NCBI GenBank assembly: GCA_004352715.1
Contig: SCFE01000024.1
Location: 483,046-547,045, forward strand
DNA length: 64,000 bases
Direction of reading: 5' to 3'
DNA from: Hofstenia miamia
Lineage: Eukaryota > Xenacoelomorpha > Acoela
The stretch's first letter is position 1; each line of letters begins with the position of its first letter. Made by a program: the position numbers and the translations under genes. The notes under the pieces are model-generated. The model made no database searches. It was not told the origin of the DNA and was given only the letters and a program-made list of their open reading frames with translations. Shown here piece after piece: positions 27,801 to 35,907 of this stretch.

Positions 27801-30800
27801 TACGAGTAGATTTTTCTAAAATTGCAGCTAGTTGCTATAACGAATTTATAGATCCTCAGCACATTTGCTCATGGATGCCTAGTCATTTACAATTGGCAGA
27901 TCACAAAGACTCTCGTACAAAGATCGCATTTGTGAGCCAATTGAAATATCAATTGGATCTTTACAAGCGCAAGGCACAGTTGATGGTCCAAATGTTTATT
28001 CAATTGCAAGTGATTCTTTGCAATCAGTTGAATCAAATTGTTTCATTATGATTTTTAAACTGGATGCCGTTCTTTTAAAATCCTACAGAATGTAAAAAAT
28101 TTACCTTAAATAAAGTCGATAGTGAAATCAAACACGGCCACAAAATTATAACTTAAATATAAGTGAAACCAAGACCACATAGGCTTATGCAATAGTTCTA
28201 ATCTAAAATATTCAAATGTCGATTATTTTTCAATCAAACTTACAATTCGAACATCATTCTGATATTTCACGTTCACGGCTAAATCGCCTTAAATACATTC
28301 TTTGAGATCTACAATACTATATAAATAAACAAAATTTTTAATTCAATAATTTTGAATCGTATCAGATATGATATTTCTGTGTATGTGACGGATCATTTTG
28401 CAATGAAGAGAGTAAATAATTTTTACACGCTGTAATATCAATGGATTTCATAGATATTTTCAAAATTAGAAAAGAAGGCCACAAACTTATCAAAAGATTT
28501 TGAATAATAAAATACTTATTTCATTGAAATACAAATATTTCTAATTGCAATCTTAGAAATAATAAGCGTTTCAAGATTCCTCTAATGTGCATAGAAACTT
28601 TTAAAAATGTGTTTGCTCATCGTGATATAAACATTTGGTAATTTTTATGTTATTTTATAATTTTTTGTTATACATATGCCTCAGACTGTATTTTACTTGA
28701 CTTTTAAATTGAATTAAGCATAGTTTTTCCAATAAGTATGAATTTTATTGAAGGTGAGCGTAAGTCCAGATAACTATGAGAAATGAGGTGAATATTATAT
28801 CCAATAAAATTTTTGCGGCTTGTAAAAATACGACCGCGGTAGACAACCGCTACAAATAAAAATAGACGCCGACTGCGGCCAGCCAAAACATTACTTCGAA
28901 GCATAAAATATGGTAAATAAAAATAGTGTCACAATGTTAATAACATAATTTTAGTATCGACAAGTAAAAAAACTGATGTTAGAAATTCTTAGCTCAATTG
29001 CCGAATTTTTATTTTTGATTGCTATGTAATCTCATGATTTCAAAAAATTGAAATTACTTACGGATTTGTTCATGTTGACAAAAACGGTGTTGTTACTTTG
29101 AAGTAAAGTCGCACTGTAGTTATTATCTATTAGTTTCTTGTAAATAGCTGAATGATCGGATACTCCATGAGATTCCTTATGGAAAGGGCAAGCGTTTGTA
29201 TTCCAAGATGCAGCATTGCGACTAAGAAGAAGTCCACACGTGCTGATAGCTCTTGCATTCCAAGCACTGAATAGTACTTTAAACTCAGGATCCTTAGCAT
29301 TGTATTCAAGTAACAACTAAAGACATGCACGTATAAATGTGTTATATAAATTTTTCATTAGAATTTGGCACTAAATGCTAACTATTAAACAAATATACAT
29401 TAGAGGTCTGAGGTACGTAAACCGTCCCGGTCCCATCGGCACGTTACCGGATTAAAAAATATGGCGCATTTAACGGTACGGTATGGAACCAGTATTACTT
29501 TAAAAATCCTTAGCTGTACCGGACTTCAGCAGGAACTTTTTTGAGAAATTGATGGATTAATTTGTGATTTCTAGTTTTTTTGTTTTAACCTTTTGAGGTA
29601 ATGATACCGTGGGAACAAACGTTACCGGTAAGACTTACGGTACCGGTATTAAATAAATTTGATTGGTAGGTACCAAACAGAACAGGGCAAAATTTTTGTG
29701 GTACCGCAGAACTCTAATATACACAACACTGAATGAAGGAAAGCCATATGTTGTTCAAAAAATGTATTGTATTGACTTGAAAATTTGTTTTACAATTCAA
29801 ATTCGCAATTGTGGAGACATCGAAGTCAAGAACAGCTAGTTGGCTAATTCACCACATTAGATATTTTTTTGTTAAAAAGAATTTATAATAGGTTCCGAAA
29901 AATTAGTAGGATTCAGGTGAATTTGAAGTCTTGCAAACTTAGAAAGCTGTTTTAACCGAGTGTAATATGCATTTTTTCAAGTGATTGTTAGTGAGTAATC
30001 TATTTTGGATGTGAATAGAGCTTTCGTCTACTTACATCGGTCATATCTTCCATTGAATTTTCTACAGAATACATTAGAGGTGTGTATTTAATGTGATGAA
30101 CATCCAGACAATCTTCATTCGATTGGAACTCAAAAAATGATATGCAAACATCAGCACCAAACTGACACAGTAACCGCGCCAAATCTACATTGTTGTGTAT
30201 TAGGGCTTCATGAAAGGAGGTCCGATGTTGGGGTGATAGTCTAAATTGTGCAAGATAGATAATGAATTTTTATAAAATATTTAACAAACAACAATTTGTT
30301 TAACAGGGATAGAAATTTAATAGAAAATTCGGTTTTTCATAGTAACATAGCCTAAGTTACTAAATTTGAGACTATCAATTTTATTTTTTCCTTTAATAGA
30401 ATCAGAAACACGAGGGTATTTTGAAAAAATGTTTATTAAAAGACTAAAACGTTAATGTCGACGAAACTTACGCTTTGGAAAATCTTATATTATTTTAAAA
30501 TGTTCAATGCGTCCTGGGAAGCTGTTTGTTATCCCAGGAAGTAGCACAAACAGCGGGCGTTACAATATTATTGGCGAAAATATATTGCAAAATATTTGCA
30601 ATTTTGCGGTATTGGGCAGAATTTTTTGATTTAGTGAAGAGCGAATTTGTACGTAGCATTTTTTATATTCGCCGTAGATACTTTCACCACATTGGTTCCC
30701 TTGCCCAACAGTACTTTATCACACAATATCAAAATTTTTAGTAGTTTTCCTCTGATGTGCTATTTAAAAATATTAAACCTTAGAAAGTACATTTTTCGAA

Positions 30801-33800
30801 AGTGACAATGCCAGATAAATTAATTGATGTATATCATGGCATAACACAACTAGTTCAATGCGTGTACTTTCTGCTAAAATTTCACATTATACTTGGATTT
30901 ATAAATTTAAAATATTGTTAATTTTAAATATGACTGAGGCTTAAATTTTGTCAATCACCTCGATTAATCGGTTTATTCTCACTAATCTGTAGCGATTAGT
31001 CCGATATTCAATTGATATTTGGTAATTTTATAATTTACACCGAACCATTTTGAAAAATAATACAAAAACAAATTGAAAAGCAGTATATACACTAGCTCCA
31101 TTCGAAGACTGTTATGTTTTTTGGTAAGCAAAATATAATGTCAATTTTGTCTCCTCTGCAGTTTTAACCTTAATAACAACTACAATATCNNNNNNNATAC
31201 CGTGGGAACAAACGTTACCGGTACTAAGACTTACGGTACCGGTATTAAATAAATTTGATTGGTAGGTGCCAAGCAGAACATGCCAAAATTTTTGTGGTAC
31301 CGCAGAACTCTAATATACACAACACTGAATGAAGGAAAGCCATATGTTGTTCAAAAAATGTATTGTATTGACTTGAAAATTTGTATTACAATTCAAATTC
31401 GCAATTGTGGAGACATCGAAGTCAAGAACAGCAAGTTGGCTAATTCACCACATTAGATATTTTTTTGTTAAAAAGAATTTATAATAGGTTCCTAAAAAAT
31501 TAGTAGGATTCAGGTGAATTTGAAGTCTTGCAAACTTAGAAAACTGTTTTACCGAGTGTAATATGCATTTTTTCAAGTGATTGTTAGTGAGTAATCTATT
31601 TTGGATGTGAATAAAGCTTTCGTCTACTTACATCGGTCATATCTTCCATTGAATTTTCTACAGAATACATTAGAGGTGTGTATTTAATGTGATGAACATC
31701 CAGACAATCTTCATTCGATTGGAACTCAAAAAATGATATGCAAACATCAGCACCAAACTGACACAGTAACCGCGCCAAATCTACATTGTTGTGTATTAGG
31801 GCTTCATGAAAGGAGGTCCGATGTTGGGGTGATAGTCTAAATTGTGCAAGATAGATAATGAATTTTTATAAAATATTTAACAAACAACAATTTGTTTAAC
31901 AGGGATAGAAATTTAATAGAAAATTCGGTTTTTCATAGTAACATAGCCTAAGTTACTAAATTTGAAACTATCAATTTTATTTTTTCCTTTAATAGAATCA
32001 GAAACACGAGGGTATTTTGAAAAAATGTTTATTAAAAGACTAAAACGTTAATGTCGACGAAACTTACGCTTTGGAAAATCTTATATTATTTTAAGTTTTT
32101 CACTGCGTCCTGGGAAGGCGGTTTGTTATCCCAGGAAGTAGCACAAACAGCGGGCGTTACAATATTATTGGCGAACCTTTTTGTGTTTCCAGGTCGATGC
32201 TTAATCATGCAAAAAGCGCAAATTCTATCAACTCAAAGTATATTGCAATATTAGCAATTTTGCGGTATTGGGCTGAATTTTTTTATTTAGTGAAGAGAGA
32301 ATTTGAACGTAGCATTTTTTATATTCGCCGTAGATACTTTCACCACATTGTTTCCCTTGCCCAACAGTACTTTATCACACAATATCAAAATTTTTAGTAG
32401 TTTTCCTCTGATGTGCTATTTAAAAATATTAAACCTTAGAAAGTACGTTTTTCAAAAGTGACAATGCCAGATAAATTAATTGATGTATATCATGGCATAA
32501 CACAACTAGTTCAATGCGTGTACTTTCTGCTAAAATTTCACATTATACTTGAATTTATAAATTTAAAATATTGTTAATTTTAAATATGACTGAGGCTTAA
32601 ATTTTGTCGATTAATCGGTTTATTCTCACTAATCTGTAGCGATTAGTCCGTTATTCAATTGATATTGGGTAATTTTATAATTTACACCGAACCATTTTGA
32701 AAAATAATACAAAAACAAATTGAAAAGCAGTATATACACTAGCTCCATTCGAAGACTGTTATGTTTTTTGGTAAGCAAAATATAATGTCAATTTTGTCTC
32801 CTCTGCAGTTTTAACCTTAATAACAACTACAATATCCTTGAAAGATTATCCCATCATGGTAAAAGACTAAATTGATCTGATTTATGTGAAGATTATTGTA
32901 TTTGGGTAAGAACAACGCAGAATGCAGAATTAATTTCAACAGTTACACTAATGCATTTAATAGGGCAGTATCTGTTTTACTACATGCGTTTTTTTCATAT
33001 ACAAATTTTCCATTTACATCATAGTTTACACCAAACCTATAACACTATTGAATACAGTTGCTAAAAAATTTCTACAATTGACGCGGAAAATTTTACATGA
33101 ATATTTTGTAAAATATTTCTAGAGCAAAAATGTCAATAACAGATTTAACGATTAATTTTGCAACTACTGATCCATTTTTAAAGGTTGACCGATTAATCAC
33201 AGTGTTACATTGGAAAAGCATATTCTTAACCAGAAATGTGAAAGTTAAAGGCTTTATTTATGAAAATATATGAATAGTTTTGTACTACCTGTTAACAATT
33301 TTCTTGATAGGACTTGACAGAGTGCCATATTTTTGTAATATTTTCAGTTTTTTTAGAATAAGTTTGGCGCATGGCAGTGAGTTAAATGCAGCAGCTAAAT
33401 GCAGTGCTGTTTGTTGACCTGTAGTCAATGCACAAAGATCAAATGGATAACAGAATTTGCTACATGTGCTTGATGCTTTTTCTTCCACTTCTCCTTCAAT
33501 TATATCTTCTAAGAAATGGGAAGTAACTAAATGCTTATGTTGCTCAAAAACTTCTGATGAAGAGGAAATGTCCTTTATCATGAGAGATCTGTAATCCGTT
33601 TCTAACAAGCATTCTAAAACGGATTCTTGCTTATTTGAGGTAGCCAAGTGGATAGGTAAGAAATTGTCCCTAAGAGGGATAACAGCCACCCATGGGACAT
33701 GATTCAATATTAGCTTCACGATGTCATCTTGACCAGTGGACACTGCTGCAGCAAACGGTGACGACTTTTGCTTTAAGACATCCATTCCCAAATCCAATAA

Positions 33801-34370
33801 CAACTTAACAATCTCAATCACTTCTTTCCGCACAGCAATGTTCAAAATTGACTCGTCCATTTGCAAAATTTCATTTAAAAATATAGTTTTTACAGACCGA
33901 ATTATTCTACCAGCTTCATCATTATCAACTCCTAATAAAAGTGCGGCTGATTGTAGTGTGCGTACGGCTTCAGCCCGATGCTTTCTTTGATAGCGTTCAA
34001 TTAGAGCTGCACATACTGAGGAACCACAATTTAGAGCAATTTCATATGCATTTGAATCGTTGTGATTTGAATAGGGGTCAGCACCGTGCTCAAGGAGAAG
34101 TTCAACTATGGAAACCAAACCCCTCCTAGCTGCTGCACATAAAGGTTGTTCCCCATCGTCATTGATAATGTTTGGATCAGCGCCTACTTTCAACAGCTGT
34201 TTTACAATGTTGAAAGATTCCGAAATAATTGCAATGTACAAAATACTACTTCCAAAATATAATTGGTTCAGGACAGGAGCATCAATTTCCTCCAATAAGC
34301 TTTTCACAAGGTCAGATTGACCAGCACCACATGCTTGAATCAGAATATCAATGCTGTTGGTATCCGTCAT
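2951..34370 (-). CDS. Lrrk: LRRK-family (ROCO) protein kinase gene, LRRK1-like, nine coding exons
   Basis: Large multidomain GTPase-kinase of the LRRK family; family members are cytosolic signalling kinases (LRRK1 and LRRK2 in vertebrates). Proposed coding join on the minus strand: 34370-33289, 31836-31632, 29316-29062, 26797-23274 continued by 23106-22350, 19673-19338, 7532-7203, 5795-5551, 5162-4856, 3865-2951. Every junction has a gt donor and ag acceptor and the phases agree (2/1, 0, 0, 0, 0, 0, 2/1, 0). Predicted length is about 2,651 residues: ankyrin repeats about 1-430, LRRs about 590-985, Roc P-loop near 1040, COR about 1240-1750, kinase about 1942-2245, WD40-like region to the end. 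The absence of a long armadillo N-terminus and the kinase wording (LAPLGSL, YRDLKSAN) favour LRRK1 over LRRK2. The start is the first ATG before the ankyrin repeats; a further 5' exon cannot be excluded. Exon copies at 4.1-32.8 kb are treated as assembly duplicates. Confidence 0.9.
3866..4855 (-). other. LRRK intron 8
   Basis: Intron of 990 bp; its part from 4129 onward is duplicated in the 9246 block. No repeat or coding segment was recognised. Confidence 0.8.
4856..5162 (-). CDS. Lrrk: LRRK exon 8: start of the C-terminal WD40-like region
   Basis: 307-bp exon, acceptor cattttag, donor gtaaaa. It reads RLSNVLETSLSSDNFGICNL ... AHGSVNDSIFLGTGNGQVK. The last stretch (SIFLGTGNGQVK) looks like a beta-propeller blade. 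It joins in frame to VIGSKDSYLEEL of exon 9. A second copy lies at 9972-10278. Confidence 0.88.
5551..5795 (-). CDS. Lrrk: LRRK exon 7: kinase C-lobe end
   Basis: 245-bp exon, acceptor ttgctttag, donor gtatat. It reads VDVYSFSMVMYEMLFLRSPW ... CSQQNPSDRPTGQETIEIL. This covers the helix-F Asp (VDVYSF) and the conserved Arg of the C-lobe (SDRPT). It ends with AG, completed by T of exon 8. A partial copy (10857-10991) is cut by the gap at 10992. Confidence 0.9.
6054..6767. mobile_element. Candidate DNA transposon bounded by GGAACGTTGGTA inverted repeats
   Basis: GGAACGTTGGTAAGTTAAGG at 6054 is mirrored by CTTTAACCTACCAACGTTCC ending at 6766-6767, about 714 bp apart. A third, direct copy (GGGAACGTTGGTAAATAAAG) lies at 7108-7129. 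The interior has no long open frame. The paired ends suggest a non-autonomous element; no target-site duplication could be fixed. It lies wholly in LRRK intron 6. Confidence 0.5.
7203..7532 (-). CDS. Lrrk: LRRK exon 6: kinase catalytic loop and activation segment
   Basis: 330-bp exon, phase 0, acceptor ccatttag and donor gtaaac. It reads KVIENYEAYNNKPINT... ALSYMHHKRFVYRDLKSANV. The catalytic loop is YRDLKSAN (Asp near residue 2095) and the metal-binding motif is SDYG rather than DFG (near 2125). YRD and DYG in these places are hallmarks of the LRRK family. The activation segment runs through GKQGTPAFMSPEI. Single copy in the window, so it anchors the gene order. Exon 5 to exon 6 is contiguous in the kinase fold, so no exon seems missing despite the gaps between them. 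Confidence 0.92.
8246..9245. other. Assembly gap, 1,000 N
   Basis: Exactly 1,000 N, preceded by a (TA)n run. Round-number gaps also occur at 10992-11991 and 16336-17335; their length is nominal. Any open frame crossing them is an artefact. Confidence 0.99.
9246..10991 (-). repeat. Duplicated block with exon 8 and partial exon 7 (haplotig of 4129-5685)
   Basis: The block matches 4129-5685 closely, with scattered base changes in the intron. It contains a complete exon 8 (9972-10278) and exon 7 up to the gap (10857-10991). It is bounded on both sides by runs of exactly 1,000 N, the mark of scaffold joins of unknown size. Relative to 4129-5685 it carries an extra segment of about 190 bp at 10625-10814. 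Best read as the other haplotype placed in tandem by the assembler. Confidence 0.85.
10625..10814. mobile_element. 190-bp insertion/deletion polymorphism in LRRK intron 7
   Basis: Present in the 9246-10991 copy and absent from the matching place near 5509. TGAA occurs immediately before it (10621-10624) and as its last four bases (10811-10814), compatible with a 4-bp target-site duplication or with a microhomology deletion in the other haplotype. No terminal inverted repeat or coding capacity was seen. Confidence 0.5.
10992..11991. other. Assembly gap, 1,000 N
   Basis: Nominal-size gap cutting exon 7 copy 2 on its left and starting the 11992-16335 block on its right. Confidence 0.99.
13004..13046. 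repeat. Perfect hairpin with (TA)n loop in LRRK intron 5, duplicated at 18348-18390
   Basis: CGTTGAGGGG is followed by a TA-repeat and then CCCCTCAACG, giving a 10-bp perfect stem extended by the self-complementary TA run. The 14-mer GTACAGAGCGTTGA before it also occurs at 12670 in front of a different context (GACCCC). The haplotype copy is identical in design. Confidence 0.7.
13977..14312 (-). CDS. Lrrk: LRRK exon 5, copy B (haplotype duplicate)
   Basis: Same kinase N-lobe exon as 19338-19673 with intact glycine loop, VAVK and splice signals. It lies in the duplicated block 11992-16335. The visible base difference in the SVF codons is silent, as expected for alleles rather than for diverging paralogous exons. 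Confidence 0.85.
14585..14654. mobile_element. Half copy of the Harbinger-like MITE in LRRK intron 4
   Basis: GGTTACAGTTAGACTAAGTG and the following bases (..GATCTACACATTTGAAAGAG..) align with the terminal arm of the foldback MITE at 41330-41554 and follow TTA, the same target. The other arm is missing. The same sequence is in copy A (from about 19927) and is deleted in part in copy C. Confidence 0.6.
15066..16335 (-). CDS. Lrrk: LRRK exon 4, 3' part, copy B (haplotype duplicate)
   Basis: Third copy of the COR end and linker, broken at its 5' side by the 1,000-N gap at 16336. It lies in 11992-16335, a 4,344-bp block that matches 17336-21679 from first to last base with small indels. The coding frame is intact. 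Frames running through the adjoining N run are not real proteins. Confidence 0.85.
16336..17335. other. Assembly gap, 1,000 N
   Basis: Nominal-size gap cutting exon 4 copy B. Confidence 0.99.
17336..19337 (-). other. LRRK intron 5, copy A
   Basis: Intron sequence between exon 5 and the gap, with (TA)n tracts near 18360-18430 and 18790-18815. No coding segment was recognised. Same content as 11992-13976. Confidence 0.8.
19338..19673 (-). CDS. Lrrk: LRRK exon 5, copy A: kinase N-lobe
   Basis: 336-bp exon, phase 0 on both sides, acceptor gtttttag and donor gtatga. It opens YLGSGGFGSVFRAKI (glycine-rich loop), has VAVKYYQP with the ATP-anchoring Lys near residue 1971, a helix-C region (FFELRQELGVIMQLNHQFIM) with a candidate partner Glu, and the hinge MDLAPLGSLQ. 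It follows exon 4 (..NVNK) directly in frame. Copy B at 13977-14312 differs by a synonymous base in the SVF segment. Confidence 0.9.
19674..20409 (-). other. LRRK intron 4, copy A (copies at 14313-15065 and 21747-22349)
   Basis: Intron between exons 4 and 5. It holds a half Harbinger-like MITE (copy B 14585-14654) and the length-variable CGCG-rich junction that separates the three copies. Otherwise unremarkable. Confidence 0.8.
20410..21745 (-). CDS. Lrrk: LRRK exon 4, 3' part, copy A
   Basis: Same coding segment as copy C but reaching further 5' in the gene (through YYLVAYVPTGLWPRL and on to the single N at 21746). Donor gtaagt after ..NVNK. Downstream on the minus strand it is followed in natural order by the intron and exon 5 copy at 19338-19673, so it is probably part of the correct chain. 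It overlaps 23107-25000-side sequence of the long exon 4 piece. Confidence 0.85.
21747..23272 (-). repeat. Third copy of the exon 4 3' region
   Basis: Matches about 19784-21332 and the corresponding part of 11992-16335. It is joined by a single N on each side (21746, 23273). It carries unique differences: a 34-bp deletion between AAGTGA repeats near 21886, and the junction GTGTACTCGCGACGG where the other copies read GTGTACGCGCGACGG or a longer form. It is therefore a third sequence version, not a simple re-use of either other copy. Confidence 0.8.
22350..23272 (-). CDS. Lrrk: LRRK exon 4, 3' part, copy C
   Basis: Carries the end of COR, a Ser/Asp/Glu-rich linker (about residues 1755-1860, e.g. 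SASISSGGDSSDEFLDT) and the segment leading into the kinase (APELLFHDLPKEMLFARKN..VNK), ending at donor gtaagt. Bases 23107-23272 repeat 23274-23439, so the single N at 23273 is an overlap that was not merged. It differs from copies A and B by at least one residue (TESFDFED instead of TEGFDFED) and by upstream intron indels. Confidence 0.85.
23274..26797 (-). CDS. Lrrk: LRRK exon 4, 5' part: LRRs, Roc GTPase and most of COR
   Basis: Very long exon with acceptor atatattttag after 26797. At least eight leucine-rich repeats are visible, for example LREIDLSHNDLRIVP, LSHIDLSENPNLHALP, LKTLKLNNCGLASLP, LGSLYLNDNNLFEIP and LSVLDISNNSGIRTLP. An acidic, Ser-rich insertion (..SLSDDSSVNSIEWSDSSEG..) sits between the first and second groups of repeats. 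The Roc domain follows with P-loop GHSNVGKT (near residue 1040), switch II DFAGQEEYY (near 1120) and THYD in the G4 position (near 1178). The COR domain comes next, including PQWLCDQLAEIISVKYVRPE and the AYVPTGLWPRLIARLM segment. The open frame runs into a single N at 23273 where the assembly jumps; the true exon continues in the copy ending at 22350. Pieced together, the exon is 4,281 bp (1,427 codons). Confidence 0.95.
27441..28051 (+). pseudogene. Coding-like stretch in LRRK intron 3, unknown product
   Basis: Two overlapping plus-strand frames without introns: 27441-27770 and, in another frame, 27755-28051. The second reads NNEFTSGIHALRVDFSKIAA, SCYNEFIDPQHICSWMPSHL, then a charged helical C-terminus (LKYQLDLYKRKAQLMVQMFI) ending in TGA. 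Composition and continuity look protein-coding, as in a retrocopy with a frameshift near 27760, but I do not recognise the family. It lies opposite to LRRK inside intron 3 (26798-29061). The rest of that intron, including 28052-29061, shows nothing recognisable. Confidence 0.4.
29062..29316 (-). CDS. Lrrk: LRRK exon 3
   Basis: 255-bp exon, 85 codons, phase 0 on both sides, acceptor gtctttag and donor gtaagt. It reads LLLEYNAKDPEFKVLFSAWN... to ...NNTVFVNMNKS. It continues the ankyrin/linker region and joins in frame to exon 4 (EEQDTIELKP...). It contains no single recognisable catalytic motif; placement rests on splice signals, frame and position between the ankyrin exons and the LRR exon. 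Single copy in the window. Confidence 0.85.
29401..29716. mobile_element. hAT-type MITE with 8-bp target duplication
   Basis: A 316-bp element with ends TAGAGGTCTGAGGTAC and the inverse of TAGAGTTCTGCGGTAC. It is flanked by ATATACAT (29393-29400) and ATATACAC (29717-29724), a 7/8 match as expected for a hAT 8-bp target-site duplication. The interior is full of GGTACCGGT-like motifs. No coding capacity. The assembly duplicate at 31197 keeps only its last ~120 bp. Confidence 0.75.
30036..30240 (-). CDS. Lrrk: Second copy of LRRK exon 2 (probable haplotype duplicate)
   Basis: Same 205-bp exon as 31632-31836 with intact acceptor (aatttag) and donor (gtaagt). It lies in 29604-31189, which matches 31197-32836 nearly base for base apart from small indels; the two blocks meet at the N run 31190-31196. 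Inclusion of both copies in one mRNA would break the reading frame, which argues that only one belongs to any real chromosome. Confidence 0.8.
31632..31836 (-). CDS. Lrrk: LRRK exon 2 (copy next to exon 1): ankyrin repeat
   Basis: 205-bp exon bounded by acceptor ..aatttag and donor gtaagt. It starts with A completing the Arg codon from exon 1 and reads LSPQHRTSFHEALIHNNVDL then ARLLCQFGAD, a clear ankyrin repeat, ending ...SMEDMTD in phase 0. It joins in frame to exon 3. An almost identical exon lies at 30036-30240; the whole flanking intron is duplicated too, across a 7-N join, so one copy is probably a second haplotype. A transcript containing both copies would shift frame, because 205 is not divisible by three. 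Confidence 0.85.
32837..33288 (-). other. LRRK intron 1, remainder
   Basis: Intron sequence between the exon 2 duplicate and exon 1. It contains CGATTAATCGGT-type motifs also seen near 30960 and 32610, which might be remnants of a hAT-like end, but no element could be bounded. Confidence 0.5.
33289..34370 (-). CDS. Lrrk: LRRK exon 1: start codon and ankyrin repeats
   Basis: Open frame of 360 codons plus two bases, starting MTDTNSIDILIQACGAGQSD. Several ankyrin helices are readable: SSILYIAIISESFNIVKQLL followed by KVGADPN, EQPLCAAARRGLVSIVELLL followed by EHGADPY, and near the end QQTALHLAAAFNSLPCAKLIL. Ankyrin repeats bind protein partners and are present in LRRK1 and LRRK2. The donor lies after ...AAC AG, followed by gtagta (plus strand 33288 and below). 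The leftover AG joins the first A of exon 2 to make an Arg codon. A stretch rich in Ser/Glu (SSSSEVFEQHKH...EGEVEEKASS) sits between the later repeats and is probably a loop. High confidence as coding; the exact number of repeats is not determined. Confidence 0.9.
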
Positions 34371-35164
34371 CTTTCATTGCGTTTTTCATTAAGTGCGTTT
34401 ATTGAATTATTTGTCATTACATAAACGAGTCAACATTATTAGTTTTGCGAAAGATCAACTTGTTTAAACAAGCGCATGTGTAATATGCACACCACATTGG
34501 CGCTTGACGTAATTTTGTACAGTAATACAAATTCATTTGTTATGCATTTTATGTAGCACAACCACCTGCACGTTATGTGAAAATTTATAAATCGACACAA
34601 GAATAGCATTTAGTACTTGCAAATTTACAACTGAATAACGTGATCGTTATTCAAAAAATTTAAAGAATTCATTTGTCTCTAAGAAGGGCCATCTCTACAA
34701 GGCGAAGTTCTCGCACAGAGACTTTCAATATTATATTGAAATACAATTCTGTCTCTCTTGTGACATTTTGCCAAACAAATATAAAGAACAATACATTGTG
34801 TTAATTCTTAAATGTGAGGAACCTCTTGATCGAGTCAGTTGCGTAATGCCTTGAAGTCAATGCTTTGAAGGAGTGGTGCTCAAGTATTTACGAGAAGACT
34901 AGTGGAACCCCTGTAATAGGTCAACAATAGAAATACTTATATATCTTCAGAGTTTTCTTGTGAAGTTTCTGTCGAATAATGACATGGAATATATGTCTCT
35001 CTTTGTATTGGACTTTTTAAAAAACATTTAATAATGTTAAACATAATTTCACTAATTCAAAACCTTAAGAATATAATCTAGCTCCAAATTTTTTGCTCCG
35101 GGTAATATCATTTCTAAGTCAAATGCTTCATCTTGGAAAACTATAAAAAAGGTACATCACAAGG
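34371..35164. other. Upstream flank of LRRK (promoter side)
   Basis: About 800 bp upstream of the LRRK start codon. It should contain the 5' UTR and promoter; no TATA box or conserved element could be assigned with confidence in this AT-rich DNA. Confidence 0.4.
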
Positions 35165-35760
35165 TACTGTCACGTCGCGCTCACTAAGTTCAATTCATGA
35201 TGATGCTGAATTACAAATTTTTGCGGATGATGCCAAGATTGTTGTACCTGTTTCTTTCGAGACCTTATTTAACCTAGTCATTTAGTATCCTCTTTGGTGG
35301 AATTAGATAATATTTATCAATTAGTGCAGGCAGAAAGCTTATAAATTAATGAAAGTAAATTTTTTGTATTCATTTATCAACTTCCATATTTGGACAAAGA
35401 TGATACTATAATTCTCATTACTGCTAGTTTAAATAGAGTTGAGAGCAAACGCATTTTGGGAATATACTTTCAATCGAAATTATGTTCTTCAAATCACTTT
35501 AGAAATTTACTTGCAAATTTAAAGAAAGCGCCAATTTATACTTCACAATCTCAAAAATTCCAACTGTTCTGATTGTAATGTTCAAAAGGTGTTTAAAGCT
35601 CTTTTTGTCTCTAAGATAAGGTATTCATTGATAGTTTACGGTGTTGATCATGAAGGTCTTAAACAGTTAATTCGTTACATTTACCCTCAAAAATGATATG
35701 ATTATCAATATAGGTATGGTTTCCTACACTTTCAAGCCAGATATATGTTATACGAAATAA
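35165..35760 (+). pseudogene. Non-LTR retrotransposon reverse-transcriptase fragment
   Basis: Plus-strand frames read AELQIFADDAKIVVPVSFET (the F/Y-ADD polymerase motif), then after a frameshift NIYQLVQAESL and NESKFFVF, then RVESKRILGIYFQSKLCSSN and VSKIRYSLIVYGVD. This order (ADD box, thumb, and the region with IRYSLIVYG) is that of LINE reverse transcriptases. Several stops make it dead. Part of it is repeated at 39488-39900 by an assembly duplicate. Confidence 0.6.
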
Positions 35761-35907
35761 ACATTCTAAAAAGACTAACATTCAACAACTAGTTATTAAT
35801 TTTTTTTTGACAAAGTAAATGCTGGCGAAAAAAATCTGAGGGATTATAACTAAATTTTTATATAACAAACTATTGAATGTCATTCCCGCAAGTTTTTTAA
35901 TTTGGAA

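Larger units (their letters stand above)
29604..32836 (-). repeat. Tandem assembly duplicate around exon 2 (29604-31189 = 31197-32836)
   Basis: The two halves begin ataccgtgggaac and end caatatc, and meet at the seven N 31190-31196. The second half has an extra stretch at about 32176-32240 and lacks an 8-bp piece near 30957. Each holds one exon 2. Only the first half retains the whole flanking MITE (29401-29716), since the second starts inside it. Confidence 0.85.

Noticed and set aside
30036-31836. Alternative or repeated ankyrin exon (two exon 2 copies)
   Set aside because: Using both would break the frame (205 bp each), and the surrounding 1.6 kb is duplicated across an N join.
30950-33210. 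hAT element bounded by GATTAATCGGT motifs at 30962/32613 and 33189
   Set aside because: The left motif lacks a proper terminus, the interval includes an exon duplicate and no target duplication was found.
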